Source: Dendronalium phyllosphericum CENA369
GTDB lineage: Bacteria; Cyanobacteriota; Cyanobacteriia; Cyanobacteriales; Nostocaceae
Reading direction: 5' to 3'
Length of the DNA stretch: 64,000 nt
NCBI RefSeq assembly: GCF_016056275.1
Contig: NZ_JAECZA010000004.1
Location: 1 to 64,000, forward strand
A program made the translations under genes and the position numbers. Below are positions 52,970 through 62,608 of the stretch, one piece after another; position 1 is the stretch's first letter, and each line of letters opens with the position of its first letter. The notes beneath the pieces are model-generated. The model ran no database searches. It was not told the DNA's origin and worked only from the letters and a program-made list of their open reading frames with translations.

Positions 52970-53230
52970 CTAGATTCTCCCCAAATTATGCAGTCCTAAG
53001 ATAGTACCTACTCCTAAGATGTGACCAAAGGCAGTAGTTGCCAATAAGGCAGGCAGACCAAAACCACCAAAGAAATTGGATGATGGTAAGGCTGGTTCTG
53101 CATTAGGATACTTAATCGTAGATTTGCCAAAAGCAATGGCAATAACATTGGCGAGAATCATAATCACCCCAACTGTAGGACTCCATTGTAGGGGTGTGGT
53201 TGCAGCAGCGAGTAAGGTTGAAGTCAACAC
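52970..53230 (-). CDS. psaK: Photosystem I reaction centre subunit PsaK
   Basis: PsaK is a two-helix peripheral subunit of photosystem I that binds chlorophylls and faces the energy input from antenna. The 86-aa product has the usual length and starts MLTSTLLAAATTPLQWSPTV. The first helix TVGVIMILANVIAIAFGKS, the conserved loop and the second helix FGGFGLPALLATTAFGHILGV match the family. The start is GTG with AGGAG seven bases before. A terminator lies about 140 nt downstream. It is a single-gene unit. Confidence 0.93.
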   Translation of the reverse strand: MLTSTLLAAATTPLQWSPTVGVIMILANVIAIAFGKSTIKYPNAEPALPSSNFFGGFGLPALLATTAFGHILGVGTILGLHNLGRI

Positions 53231-53367
53231 CTGATTTGCTCCTGAAGTTTATTAATGATTGAAAACATAATCTGAGAATTGCTGAAGTCAATTCAAGAAA
53301 AAACCTGTTTTTGCATCAATATTTAACAGTTATTTTCAATACTTAATAAAAATCTTATACTGGTGCT

Positions 53368-53517
53368 TTAGAAATTAAGGGTTGAGATTTTCTGGCTGAC
53401 ACCAGAAGCCGCGATCGCCAGAATCGTTAAAATAAAAGTAGCAAACCAAAAAATTTTCTTGATAGACGTATATCTAGGTTGACTTAGTATTGATAGATAC
53501 AGCGGTATTTGATTCAT
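53368..53517 (-). CDS. Possible 49-aa single-helix membrane peptide
   Basis: A minus-strand ORF upstream of psaK reads MNQIPLYLSILSQPRYTSIK followed by a hydrophobic helix (FWFATFILTILAIAASG). It is 49 aa with an ATG but only a weak ribosome site. The length and single helix resemble small photosystem or cytochrome subunits, but no sequence match was recognised. The rest of 53231-53670 shows nothing else. Confidence 0.35.
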   Translation of the reverse strand: MNQIPLYLSILSQPRYTSIKKIFWFATFILTILAIAASGVSQKISTLNF

Positions 53518-53670
53518 AATCATTGGCGATCGCATAAATTCCCTAGCTAGAACAGCATATAGTTAACAATAGTTGTTATGGCTAGCTCATACACTAAAGT
53601 GAAGTAAAAGCGCGATCGCTCGAAAGATAATTTACACTCAAGGTGATGGCGATTATTTGCAGCTTCTGTT

Positions 53671-54111
53671 ATGTCTTCTACTCTAGATTCTTTACCACCT
53701 GCTCTTGCTAAAATTGTCCAGCGCTTTCAACGTGCTACCGATCCTAAGCGACGCTACGAACAACTGATCTGGTATGCTCAGAAGCTCAACGACTTTCCAG
53801 AAGTTGATAAAGTACCAGAAAACAAAGTTCCTGGTTGCGTTTCTCAGGTCTATATTACAGCCGTGCTAGACGATGGTAAGGTTGTGTTTCAAGGAGATTC
53901 TGATTCTCAATTAACCAAAGGTTTGGTAGGACTTTTGGTTGAAGGATTAAATGGATTAACTCCTACAGAAATTGTCCAACTTACTCCAGATTTTATTCAG
54001 GCCACTGGTTTGAATGTCAGCCTCACACCTTCTCGCGCGAATGGATTTTATAACATTTTTAAAACCATGCAAAAAAAAGCGTTGGAATGTAAATTAGAAT
54101 TACCTAACTAA
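53671..54111 (+). CDS. sufE: SufE-like sulfur acceptor protein
   Basis: The 146-aa product has the SufE fold with KVPGCVSQVYI, where the Cys accepts persulfide from SufS cysteine desulfurase. It also has RRYEQLIWYAQKL at the start and GLTPTEIVQL at the C-terminal side. It feeds sulfur to Fe-S cluster assembly in the cytosol. It is alone on this strand; the SUF operon is not in the window. Confidence 0.92.
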   Translation: MSSTLDSLPPALAKIVQRFQRATDPKRRYEQLIWYAQKLNDFPEVDKVPENKVPGCVSQVYITAVLDDGKVVFQGDSDSQLTKGLVGLLVEGLNGLTPTEIVQLTPDFIQATGLNVSLTPSRANGFYNIFKTMQKKALECKLELPN

Positions 54112-54324
54112 AAAGTTAGAAGTTAGTAATTGTGAGTTATGAGTTATGAATTCATAACTCTATTTCTGCCAAACTAAGTACTAAAAAGGTTAAAAATCAA
54201 TATTCTATAGTTCTTTCCACTTATATTGCAACAATACTAAAAAAGAATAATTTCTCAATCAACACCTTATTAGAGGTACTCCTAACTCCTAATTTTTAAC
54301 TATTAACTTCAGAAATTTAGTGTC

Positions 54325-55236
54325 ATGTCAACTAATTTATTATCAACTAACGAGCCTGTAGCATTTGGTGGAGTAGTTCAAGAATATCGCTGGAACTGGG
54401 ACAACCAATCTCTGCACGTCGTTTATGAAACCATTGGTAAAGGTTCGCCACTATTGCTACTACCAGCTTTCAGTAGCGTTTCGACGCGTTCGGAAATGGG
54501 CGAACTTGCTAAATTACTAGCTCCTCACTTTCAAGTTGTAGCAGTAGATTGGCCTGGATTTGGAGAATCTTCTCGTCCAAGTTTAGATTACCGACCAGAA
54601 ATATATCAGCAATTTTTGGAAGATTTTGTTAAAGCTGTTTTTAATACTGCAATTACCGTAGTTGCAGCTGGTCATGCTGCTAGTTACGTATTGCGACTAG
54701 CAGTAAAACAGCCTGCTATTTTCTCTCGAATTGTGTTAACCGCTCCCACTTGGCGTGGGCCTTTGCCGACAATGGGGGCAAATCCCCAGATAGCTGGTAT
54801 GGTTAGAGGATTGGTGCGATCGCCTCTCATCGGTCAAATCCTTTACAAACTTAACACTCTGCCATCTTTTCTAGATTTCATGTACCGTCGCCATGTCTTT
54901 ACCGATGCGGCTAAACTTACTCCCAGTTTCATTGACAAAAAGTGGCAAACAACTCAACAGCCAGGAGCGAGATTTGCTTCTGCTGCTTTCGTGACTGGAA
55001 ATATCGATGCTGTACGCAAGCAATCTGATTTTCTGACACTCGTGCAGTCCTTATCCGTGCCCCTGATGATAGTAATTGGCGAATCCAGCCCACCAAAATC
55101 ACGAGAAGAAATGGACGCTATAGTAGCTTTACCAGGAGTAAGAAGCGTGGTAATTCCTGGTTCCTTAGGGCTGCACGAGGAATATCCAATAGAGGTTTTA
55201 GCAGCAGTTCAGGATTTTTTATTCTCCCCAACTTAG
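54325..55236 (+). CDS. Alpha/beta-hydrolase fold protein without the nucleophile serine
   Basis: The 303-aa product has the core strands (LLLLPAFSSVSTRSEM with the oxyanion region, VVAVDWPGFGESSRP) and the elbow region VVAAGHAASYVLRLAVKQP. The usual G-H-S-x-G nucleophile Ser is Ala118, while the catalytic-type His284 in GLHEEYP and a possible acid before it are kept. It may therefore be a non-hydrolytic member or use another residue. The role is unknown, and the neighbours give no hint. Confidence 0.82.
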   Translation: MSTNLLSTNEPVAFGGVVQEYRWNWDNQSLHVVYETIGKGSPLLLLPAFSSVSTRSEMGELAKLLAPHFQVVAVDWPGFGESSRPSLDYRPEIYQQFLEDFVKAVFNTAITVVAAGHAASYVLRLAVKQPAIFSRIVLTAPTWRGPLPTMGANPQIAGMVRGLVRSPLIGQILYKLNTLPSFLDFMYRRHVFTDAAKLTPSFIDKKWQTTQQPGARFASAAFVTGNIDAVRKQSDFLTLVQSLSVPLMIVIGESSPPKSREEMDAIVALPGVRSVVIPGSLGLHEEYPIEVLAAVQDFLFSPT

Positions 55237-55509
55237 CCAAATAATAGAGGATGAGAGCGGAGGAGATGGGGAAAAAGAAGCTCATTTAGATACAATCTTT
55301 TTCACCAAGAAGCTCCGGGGCGGGGAGTTCTTAGCAAGGGTAGCAAGCCCTGCCCCAAAGGCTGTGGAAAGGAGTGGAACATGGGAAGCCCCGCCCTTCT
55401 GGGGCGCTCTTACTGGGCGCAGTACAAGCTCCGTCTCAGTTTTCCCCCTTGCTCTCTGTCCCCTGCTCCCCTGCCTCTTTTGACCTCTGCCCCTCTTGCC
55501 TTCCTTTAA
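55237..55509. repeat. GC-rich spacer with inverted repeats
   Basis: GGGGCGGGG near 55317 pairs with CCCCGCCC near 55391, and AGCCCCGCCCTTCTGGGGCG near 55388 forms another hairpin. It lies between convergent genes and may terminate both. Confidence 0.5.
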
Positions 55510-56298
55510 TTAAGCTCCCATACCAGAATACCGCTTCAACCCCGCACGCCACAGTAAGCGGTTGCCACCTACAAATATTAATATCCAACCCAGTATTGAT
55601 AAAAATCCCCGCCCTACATCTACAGGTAGCCCTACTAAAAGACTTGCGGGGAAATCAATTAAGTAAGGAAAAGGTGTAAATAAAACTATCGCCCGTACAG
55701 ACTCAGGAAACACATCTAAAGGGGCAATCATCCCAGAGAAAAACAAAAAGAATAAAAACCAGAAACTTTCTAAAGCGCTAGCCCGTTCCGTCCAAAAAGC
55801 AAATAAAGCAAAAGTGTACTGAATTGCAAACCGCAAAATAAAAGCTAGCGTCACCGCTAATGTAAATAGCAACAGTTGACTCAAATTCGGCAGCCAAAAA
55901 GCTTGGGGATATAGTAAGAAAAACAAGGCTATTAAAAGAAGTGCAAATGGTATGCGAGTAATTCTTTCAGAAACATGAGCCGCAATGTGATGCCATACTG
56001 GATCGAGCGGCTGTAGCAACTTAGGCGAGAGCTTACCTTCCACTACATCCTTTTCAAATTCCCAAACTACCCAGACAACTGTAATTTGCCTAACAACAAA
56101 AACTGTGAGAAAGTAACGGGCAAAATCTACAGGTGTCAAACCGAACTTACCACCTTGTGCTGCTTGTATCCAGACACCCATAAGGATAATTGGTAAAGCC
56201 CCAGACAAAACCCATAAGATCATTTCCGCCCGATATTCAAGCATATAGGCGTAGTATACAGAAAGCAAAGTCACAGCTTTCCTAATAGCTTGCTTCAT
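55510..56298 (-). CDS. ABC-2 family permease
   Basis: The 262-aa product has six hydrophobic segments and the features of ABC2_membrane_6-type permeases, such as MILWVLSGALPIILMGVWIQ and VVRQITVVWVVWEFEKDVVEG, followed by LSPKLLQPLDPVWHHIAAHV. It lies 19 nt after the ATPase gene in transcription order and forms an exporter with it; often such systems have a second permease gene, not seen here. The substrate is unknown. Confidence 0.88.
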   Translation of the reverse strand: MKQAIRKAVTLLSVYYAYMLEYRAEMILWVLSGALPIILMGVWIQAAQGGKFGLTPVDFARYFLTVFVVRQITVVWVVWEFEKDVVEGKLSPKLLQPLDPVWHHIAAHVSERITRIPFALLLIALFFLLYPQAFWLPNLSQLLLFTLAVTLAFILRFAIQYTFALFAFWTERASALESFWFLFFLFFSGMIAPLDVFPESVRAIVLFTPFPYLIDFPASLLVGLPVDVGRGFLSILGWILIFVGGNRLLWRAGLKRYSGMGA

Positions 56299-56317
56299 TT
56301 ATTAATTCCTTACTCGT

Positions 56318-57298
56318 TTAAACAACTCCTGCTTGAAAAACTCGTCCAATTACTTCTTCTACAGGTGGTTCGCTTACTGTTAAATCAATTATTTCCAAAT
56401 CAGCTAAAATATGAGAAACTGTCTTAGTTAGTGCCTCTTGTTGTACCATAAAACACACCGCTCGCCCTTCCAAAAGTTGTACATCACCATAAAGCATAAG
56501 TTTTTCTAGCGGTAAAGGTTGGGCTAACTCTACACGAACTTCACGATAAGGGGCAAAACGTTCCAGCAGTCCATCTAAGCTGCCGTCATACATCAGTTTT
56601 CCTTGATGAATCAACAGCACCCGTTGACACAAAGCCGTAATATCAGCCATGTAATGGCTAGTTAATAATATTGTCGCTTGATAACGCTGATTGTACTCGC
56701 GCAAAAAATCACGCACTGCCACTTGAGCATTCACATCCAGTCCTAAGGTTGGCTCATCCAAAAATAATATGTGAGGGCGATGCAAAAGTGCTGCCAATAG
56801 CTCTGCTTTCATCCGCTCGCCCAAAGACAGTTTCCGTACAGGTTGAGTAAGCTTACCTTCTAAAGAAAGCATCTCAGTTAATTCTCCTACTCGCCGCTGA
56901 AACTCTTTATCAGAGATGTTGTATACAGCAGCATTAATTTTTAACGAATCCAAAGCTGGTAAGTCCCAAATAAGTTGCTGTTTTTGCCCCATTACCAAAG
57001 TAATTTTTTGCAAAAATGCCTCTTGGCGCAGAAACGGAATATGTCCAGCAACCCTGACTACACCGCTTGAAGCATGAATTAGCCCTGTGAGCATTTTCAG
57101 CGTAGTCGTTTTACCCGCACCATTTGGCCCTAAAAATCCCACTACCTCACCTGGAGCAATTTCAAAGGAAACGTCCTGAACTGCTTTAATTGAACGGTAG
57201 GTACGCCGGAAAAAGTGGGTAATTGTACCTTTAAGACCTGGTTCTTTGACAGCTACCGGATAAAATTTACTTAGATTTTCAGCAATAATTATTGACAT
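56318..57298 (-). CDS. ABC-2 type exporter ATPase
   Basis: From the ATG at 57298 the product has 326 aa; the ten extra residues of the longer frame do not look real. It has Walker A GFLGPNGAGKTTTLKML, signature LSLGERMKAELLAALLHRP, Walker B ILFLDEPTLGLD and H-loop LLTSHYMADI. A C-terminal extension (VRVELAQPLPLEKL, VSEPPVEEVIGRVF) is typical of the DUF4162-bearing ATPases of ABC-2 exporters. It is encoded just before the permease and co-transcribed with it. Confidence 0.92.
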   Translation of the reverse strand: MSIIIAENLSKFYPVAVKEPGLKGTITHFFRRTYRSIKAVQDVSFEIAPGEVVGFLGPNGAGKTTTLKMLTGLIHASSGVVRVAGHIPFLRQEAFLQKITLVMGQKQQLIWDLPALDSLKINAAVYNISDKEFQRRVGELTEMLSLEGKLTQPVRKLSLGERMKAELLAALLHRPHILFLDEPTLGLDVNAQVAVRDFLREYNQRYQATILLTSHYMADITALCQRVLLIHQGKLMYDGSLDGLLERFAPYREVRVELAQPLPLEKLMLYGDVQLLEGRAVCFMVQQEALTKTVSHILADLEIIDLTVSEPPVEEVIGRVFQAGVV

Positions 57299-57879
57299 AA
57301 ACTCTATGTTAAAACCACAGATACACACTGCGAACTGTGAGAAATTTGTTAACGAGCTACATATTAATTTGAAACAGAAGCACAGATTCTGATTGAAGAT
57401 TAAAGTTTGATTCTGGTTTGAATGCGATGCGATCGCTATCTAAATATTCAATTTTTTGCCTAAAAAATATATTCTTTGTGTACGGGGCTTACGCATAAAA
57501 ATTACTGCTAAAGGGCGTATTTGCAATGTGCTTATGCTGTCAAATATATTGTCAGCACATAAAAACTACTGCGTTCCCCATGCACAAACTTCGACGATAG
57601 TGCAACCAAAGAAACAAAGTGTCCTTGGAGGTTTTAACATCGGGAAACCTTATTTGAGACCTGTCTAAAGCAGTGTGGACAATAGTTTTTTGCAGTTGCT
57701 ACATTTTTAGCGTTAAAAGAGGGTTTATTCGAGCGACGCTCTTAAGCTAATGTGAGTTCGACAAGCCTTTTTTGACGAAACTCAGGTAAAAGCCTCGCCC
57801 GCAAGTGGCGCGGTCTTTTAACTCAGCACTCTTGATTCACTCACTCCTCACTTCTTTATTTAAGTTAAAAGCCTAAATT
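57299..57879. other. Spacer without a supported gene
   Basis: A 70-aa frame at 57456-57668 has no recognisable content and is not called. There is a short run near 57484 (GGGGCTTACGCA) that occurs in other cyanobacterial spacers. The promoters of the ABC exporter may be at the left end. Confidence 0.4.
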
Positions 57880-59544
57880 TTACCGCAAACGCCCCGATCG
57901 CAAAGTACTGATAATTAACCACAATCCCAACAAACTGGCGGCAGCAAATAGGACGCTACTTAAAAAAGATAGTTCGGATGTCTGAGCTTTGGTTGTAATA
58001 ATTGCTGCCCCCATAATCAGGGAACCTACTAAAATGCTAAAAGATAATCGATTGGCAGCATCATCCATAGTTCGCCGCACTCCATCTAAACCACGTAGCG
58101 ATAAATTCCACTGCAAGGTTTCTGAAGTCAGTCGGTCTAATAACAGTTCAATTTGCCGAGGAGATTGTAAAGAGAGACTTTTAATATCTAAGGCTGTTCT
58201 CAGGAGCGATCGCACAGGATTATCACCTAATAGTTGCCTGCGAAACAAATCTGTAATTAATGGCTTGATCTCATCAAAAAAATTCAACTCTGGATTGAAG
58301 GTACGCGCCACGCCCTCTAAGTTCGCTAGGGTTTTGGCATACAAGCCCATATTGCTAGGCAACCTAATTTTATTGTTGCGGGCGACTTGCAAAATTTCAT
58401 AAATTATCTGACTGAAGTTGATTTCCGTCAGACTGACATTGTGATACTTTCGCAACATGCGATCGTAATCATTTTCTAGGCGAGACATAATTACAGGCTG
58501 GCGAGAATCTGCTAGCTGCAAAGTTAATTGAGCGCATCTGCCTGCATCTAAATCAACGATCGCCAACAACATTTCTGTTAATATCTGCTGAGTGCGCGGA
58601 TCGAGTCTTCCCACCATCCCGCAGTCTAAAAGCGCAACGCGACCATCCTTGAGATAAAATAAATTTCCGGGATGGGGGTCGGCGTGAAAAAATCCATCTA
58701 TATATAGTTGTTGAAAAAATGCTCGAAACAACAAAGTGGTAATTGCTTGGCGTTCGGCTACTGGATCTTTACCATTTGTATTATTATTCAAATCTGCCGC
58801 CAGGAAAGGTACTCCATCCAGCCATTCCATTACGAGTAATTTTTCTGTGGTTAAGTTCCAGTAAATTTCTGCAACTACCAATTGTGTGGGATCGAACCAC
58901 CGACTGCGCGATAAATTACGTCGCAACTCGTCTGTGTAGCCAGCTTCGCGTGTAAAGTCCAACTCAGCTTCCAGCGCTTTGGTAAACTCTTCCGCGACAG
59001 ATTTGATTTCGTAGGTTTGCCCAAAGTCAGTGCGGGCTACCAAATCGGCAATACCTTGGATTAAAGCAATATCTTGAGCAATTGTGGCATCAATCCCCGG
59101 ACGTTGCACTTTCAGCGCTACTTCTCGACCATCTACTAATGTAGCTCGATGCGTCTGGGCAATCGATCCCGCAGCTACGGGGACGGGATTAATTGTACTG
59201 AACGTTTCTTCTAGGGGACGTTTTAACTGTTTGCGGATGACTACTTCTATATCTGACCAGGGAACTGGCGGTACTTCGTCTTGCAGAGTAGAAAGTTCCT
59301 CAATGTAACTAGCACTAAGTAAATCTGGACGAGTGGAGAGTAGTTGACCGAGTTTGACATAAACTGGCCCCAAATCCACCAAAATATTTTTTAAAACCGC
59401 AGGTGTGGGTAACTGGGGTTCATCGGTTTTGCCACCAGTCAGCAACCGCCGCATATAGTCCCAGCCGTTGCGGAGGACTACTTCAATAATTTCTCGTTGA
59501 CGGGGAACAGTTTGAGTGAGGAACATTTTTGTTAGGAACTGCAA
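57880..59544 (-). CDS. ABC1 atypical kinase (UbiB/AarF family)
   Basis: The 554-aa product has the signature motifs: KLGQ in VYVKLGQLLSTRPDLL, the Ala-rich loop PVAAGSIAQTH, lysine in VALKVQRPG, FHADPHPGNLFY as the catalytic loop and LLDCGMVGRLD as the metal loop. Two membrane helices lie at the C-terminus (LSFSILVGSLIMGAAIIT, FLSSVLFAAASLLGLWLI). In cyanobacteria and plastids such kinases regulate prenylquinone metabolism or membrane stability. The phosphate acceptor is unknown. It is followed upstream in transcription by the yidD-like gene with 13 nt between, so they may be co-transcribed. Confidence 0.93.
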   Translation of the reverse strand: MQFLTKMFLTQTVPRQREIIEVVLRNGWDYMRRLLTGGKTDEPQLPTPAVLKNILVDLGPVYVKLGQLLSTRPDLLSASYIEELSTLQDEVPPVPWSDIEVVIRKQLKRPLEETFSTINPVPVAAGSIAQTHRATLVDGREVALKVQRPGIDATIAQDIALIQGIADLVARTDFGQTYEIKSVAEEFTKALEAELDFTREAGYTDELRRNLSRSRWFDPTQLVVAEIYWNLTTEKLLVMEWLDGVPFLAADLNNNTNGKDPVAERQAITTLLFRAFFQQLYIDGFFHADPHPGNLFYLKDGRVALLDCGMVGRLDPRTQQILTEMLLAIVDLDAGRCAQLTLQLADSRQPVIMSRLENDYDRMLRKYHNVSLTEINFSQIIYEILQVARNNKIRLPSNMGLYAKTLANLEGVARTFNPELNFFDEIKPLITDLFRRQLLGDNPVRSLLRTALDIKSLSLQSPRQIELLLDRLTSETLQWNLSLRGLDGVRRTMDDAANRLSFSILVGSLIMGAAIITTKAQTSELSFLSSVLFAAASLLGLWLIISTLRSGRLR

Positions 59545-59557
59545 AAACGCAGGGCGA

Positions 59558-59842
59558 TTAGAGGGGTAAGCAACAAGGAATAATAAAAAAACGGCATTCC
59601 GAATCGGCTAAAGCTTTGCTTGCTGTGGCGCAGTCTCGGAATCTTTGTCTGGATGATTTGACTGCTTGTGCAAGGTTCTGTTGGTTCAGCATTCTTTTGA
59701 CGTAATTAGAGCAAGAATCACCTCCATGCAATCGGCAATAAGGACAAGAAAAGCCTTTGGCGGGAGAAATATATTTTTGATAGCCATTAATAGAGTGAAT
59801 GGCGATCGCCTTAGCTAGAGGCTCAAAACTGACGATTTCCAT
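59558..59842 (-). CDS. yidD: YidD-like membrane protein insertion factor
   Basis: The 94-aa product has NGYQKYISPAKGFSCPYCRL and GGDSCSNYVKRML, corresponding to Y-Q-[RK]-Y-I-S-P-x-x-G...C and the C-S-x-Y block of YidD. It is divergent at the C-terminus (RFFIIPCCLPL). YidD helps YidC insert proteins into the membrane. In this organism it could act at thylakoids. It precedes the ABC1 kinase gene on the same strand. Confidence 0.82.
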   Translation of the reverse strand: MEIVSFEPLAKAIAIHSINGYQKYISPAKGFSCPYCRLHGGDSCSNYVKRMLNQQNLAQAVKSSRQRFRDCATASKALADSECRFFIIPCCLPL

Positions 59843-59927
59843 TGCTGTCGCCTAAAAATTACAGACAGTCAAGTTATAATAGAAAAATCTGTATTTGAGC
59901 CTCTGTCAAGGGTTTTAACTTTTACAT

Positions 59928-60992
59928 TTACAGGAGTTCGCTAAAGCGGGGATCGTTTTGCAGGGTTTTCAAAACCTGCTTGATTTCTTGAGTGCGGTCT
60001 TTATTAACAATGAGGGTGACATTGCGATCGCGCACGATTACCACATCCTCTAAACCAATAGTAACAATTACATCTTCTGGATTGGTGGCATAAACAATAG
60101 CCCCCTGCGTATCCAGTCCCACATGGGTAGCGAGTTCCACATTGGGAGTCTCTTCTTTTTTAAGTAAACGCTCGATCGCATTCCAATCTCCTAAATCATC
60201 CCAACCAAATTCCACTGGTAAAACATGTGCTAAGGTTGTCTTTTCCATGAGTGCATAGTCTATACTCTTTTTAGGTAACTGGGGATAGATATCAGGCCCT
60301 TGTTGTTCTAAAGGTTCGATGATTTCCGGAGCATGGGTATGTAGTTCCTTAAGAACTACCCCAGCTCGAAACACGAACATGCCGCTATTCCAGCAAAATC
60401 GTCCAGTAGATAAAAAAGTTTCTGCTGTTTCGCGGTTAGGCTTTTCAGTAAAGCGGTTGACGTGATAAGCTGGCAACTCATTAAAGCTACCAATTTTTTC
60501 GCCTTGCTCAATGTAGCCGTAACCAGTTGATGGGAAAGTAGGCTTGATCCCCAGTGTGACAATCGCTGCGGTGCTTGCTGCTAGCTGGGTAGCAGCACTT
60601 AAGGTATGTATAAATGCCTTTTGATTAGCTATCCAGTGGTCAGAGGGAAAAAAGCCGATAATAGCATCTTCTCCGTAACGCTTGTTGATTTCTAAACTTG
60701 CCCAAGCAACGGCTGCGGCGGTGTCCCGACCTTGTGACTCAATCAATAAATTTTGAGATGGCAGTTCGGGTAGCTGTTGGCGTACTCCCTCAGCTATCTG
60801 ACTAGAGGTAATAATCCATAAGGACTCCCAATTTCCTGCGATCGGTAGTAGCCGATCTGCGGTTGCTTGCAATAGACTTCTAGAACTACCATCAAGACTT
60901 AAAAACTGCTTTGGTCTGTCTTGGCGACTTAGGGGCCAAAAACGCTCACCTTTGCCTCCGGCAAGGATCACTGGGAACAAAGAACTAGTCAT
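59928..60992 (-). CDS. Mannose-1-phosphate guanylyltransferase
   Basis: From the ATG at 60992 the product has 354 aa; GTG at 61004 is an alternative. It has the nucleotidyltransferase signature FPVILAGGKGERFWPLSRQD with RPKQFLSL, plus ESQGRDTAAAVAWA, GFFPSDHWI, TGYGYIEQGE and FVEFGWDDLGDW-like PVEFGWDDLGDW. It makes GDP-mannose for polysaccharides. The isomerase domain of the long ManC type is absent. It diverges from the LCP gene, and both may serve exopolysaccharide or cell-wall glycan formation. Confidence 0.93.
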   Translation of the reverse strand: MTSSLFPVILAGGKGERFWPLSRQDRPKQFLSLDGSSRSLLQATADRLLPIAGNWESLWIITSSQIAEGVRQQLPELPSQNLLIESQGRDTAAAVAWASLEINKRYGEDAIIGFFPSDHWIANQKAFIHTLSAATQLAASTAAIVTLGIKPTFPSTGYGYIEQGEKIGSFNELPAYHVNRFTEKPNRETAETFLSTGRFCWNSGMFVFRAGVVLKELHTHAPEIIEPLEQQGPDIYPQLPKKSIDYALMEKTTLAHVLPVEFGWDDLGDWNAIERLLKKEETPNVELATHVGLDTQGAIVYATNPEDVIVTIGLEDVVIVRDRNVTLIVNKDRTQEIKQVLKTLQNDPRFSELL

Positions 60993-61108
60993 GTTGTCAA
61001 ACACACATACTGGAGAACATACATAGTGTACAGTGAGCTTTTACTCTGGCAAGATTTGTAGCTTGCATTAACATAACTTTTAGGGAGTGGTTGAGTGGGG
61101 AGATAATA

Positions 61109-62608
61109 GTGATTAAACAAGTGCAATTTTCAGAAAATCAGGTCGCGCCTCAACAAATATCAGAATTAAATTTGGAGGTAGGGCCTCATGAAATACAACT
61201 CGCGGAAAATCCGGGAAAGCTTGAGCCAGTAACTTCAGAGTTAGAGACAACACAACAACCAGTAGCTCACCGTCGCGTCGTAGAGTCTGTGGGTGCTATT
61301 CCCAACGAGCTTTATGAAAGGTTGGGCTTAAACATGCCTCGATGGCTACTGTGGATCTTGACAGTTGTTGTCGGGATTGTCTTATCAGGGCTATTGGTGT
61401 CTACTTTGGCGCTGTGGACTCCTTTATGGAGCAACTTGGATCGAACAGATGAAGAATTAGGATTTGCTGGTAAAGATGAGCAAAAAATGCCATTGCCTGG
61501 GGAGTTGTGGGGCAAAATTTCCCAGTACCAGTTATCACGACCGATGAATATCCTGATTATGGGGATTGAACCAGTCAAAGGTAGTGTTGATGGTTCAGCA
61601 GAAAGTTTTGCTGGTAAAAGCGACAGCATGTTGCTAGTAAGACTCAACCCCAGCGATAAATCGATGCGGGTACTTTCAATACCCAGAGATACCATGATTG
61701 CCATCCCAGAAAAGGGATTGACTAAAGTATCTGATGCAAATGCTCAAGGCGGGCCAGTATTAGCAGCAAGGGTAGTCAGCCGCACCCTTAACAATGCACC
61801 CATCGACCGCTATATCCGCATATCTACTAGTGGCTTTCGGGAATTAGTCGATCAGTTGGGTGGGGTAGAGGTATTTGTTCCAAAATCTATGGAATATCAA
61901 GACTCTAGCAGTCGGCAACCAATGACTTTAGTCAGTGGCTGGCAAACCTTGAATGGCGAACAAGCAACACAGTTTGCACGATGGCGCGAACCAGGGCAAG
62001 GAGACATACCAAGAGTGCAGCGACAGCAAGCAGTCGTAGCAGCATTACTCCAACGCCTTAATAGTCCTACTGTTTTACCGAGGTTGCCGCAATTAACCCG
62101 CGTCATGCGTAAGTATTTTGATACAAACCTCAAAATAGAAGAAATGATGGCTTTGGTGAATTTTTCCGTCAATCTAGAGCGGGATAATTTCCAAATGACC
62201 ATGTTGCCCGGTACATTCAGCCGTTTCAGTAAAGATCCTGATAGTTATTGGCTGAATATGACTGGACAACAGAGCCTACTGAATAATTATGTTGGGGTAA
62301 ACGTACCAGGTCTTAAACAAGATTCGCGTCCGGTTTCTAACCTCAAAATTGCTATTCAAAATGCTTCTAATCAACCTCAATTAACTCAAAAAGTTATGGC
62401 CTATCTCAAACAGAAAGGCTTTAAAAATATTTACACAGTACCGGATTGGCCAGATACCCAACGCCAAACTCAAATTATTGTTGAGAAAGGAAATCGACAA
62501 CCAGGAATTGACCTGCAAAAAATTATCGGTTTAGGTCAATTAGAAGTTTCCTCAACTGGTGATTTGGAATCTGACCTGACAATTCGTATTGGTAAAGATT
62601 GGAAATAG
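61109..62608 (+). CDS. LytR-CpsA-Psr (LCP) family glycopolymer ligase
   Basis: I take GTG 61109 (GGGGAG six bases before); TTG 61091 adds six residues. The 499-aa product has an N-terminal cytoplasmic tail, one membrane helix (WLLWILTVVVGIVLSGLLVS), an LCP domain with RPMNILIMGIEP, GKSDSMLLVRLNPSDKSMRV and SIPRDTMIAIP, and a C-terminal LytR_C domain (NLKIAIQNASNQPQLTQKVM). LCP enzymes move glycopolymers from lipid carriers to peptidoglycan or other acceptors in the periplasm. Confidence 0.9.
   Translation: MIKQVQFSENQVAPQQISELNLEVGPHEIQLAENPGKLEPVTSELETTQQPVAHRRVVESVGAIPNELYERLGLNMPRWLLWILTVVVGIVLSGLLVSTLALWTPLWSNLDRTDEELGFAGKDEQKMPLPGELWGKISQYQLSRPMNILIMGIEPVKGSVDGSAESFAGKSDSMLLVRLNPSDKSMRVLSIPRDTMIAIPEKGLTKVSDANAQGGPVLAARVVSRTLNNAPIDRYIRISTSGFRELVDQLGGVEVFVPKSMEYQDSSSRQPMTLVSGWQTLNGEQATQFARWREPGQGDIPRVQRQQAVVAALLQRLNSPTVLPRLPQLTRVMRKYFDTNLKIEEMMALVNFSVNLERDNFQMTMLPGTFSRFSKDPDSYWLNMTGQQSLLNNYVGVNVPGLKQDSRPVSNLKIAIQNASNQPQLTQKVMAYLKQKGFKNIYTVPDWPDTQRQTQIIVEKGNRQPGIDLQKIIGLGQLEVSSTGDLESDLTIRIGKDWK

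Noticed and set aside
57456-57668. 70-aa ORF in the spacer before the ABC1 kinase
   Set aside because: No motif, odd composition, and no ribosome site; treated as non-coding.
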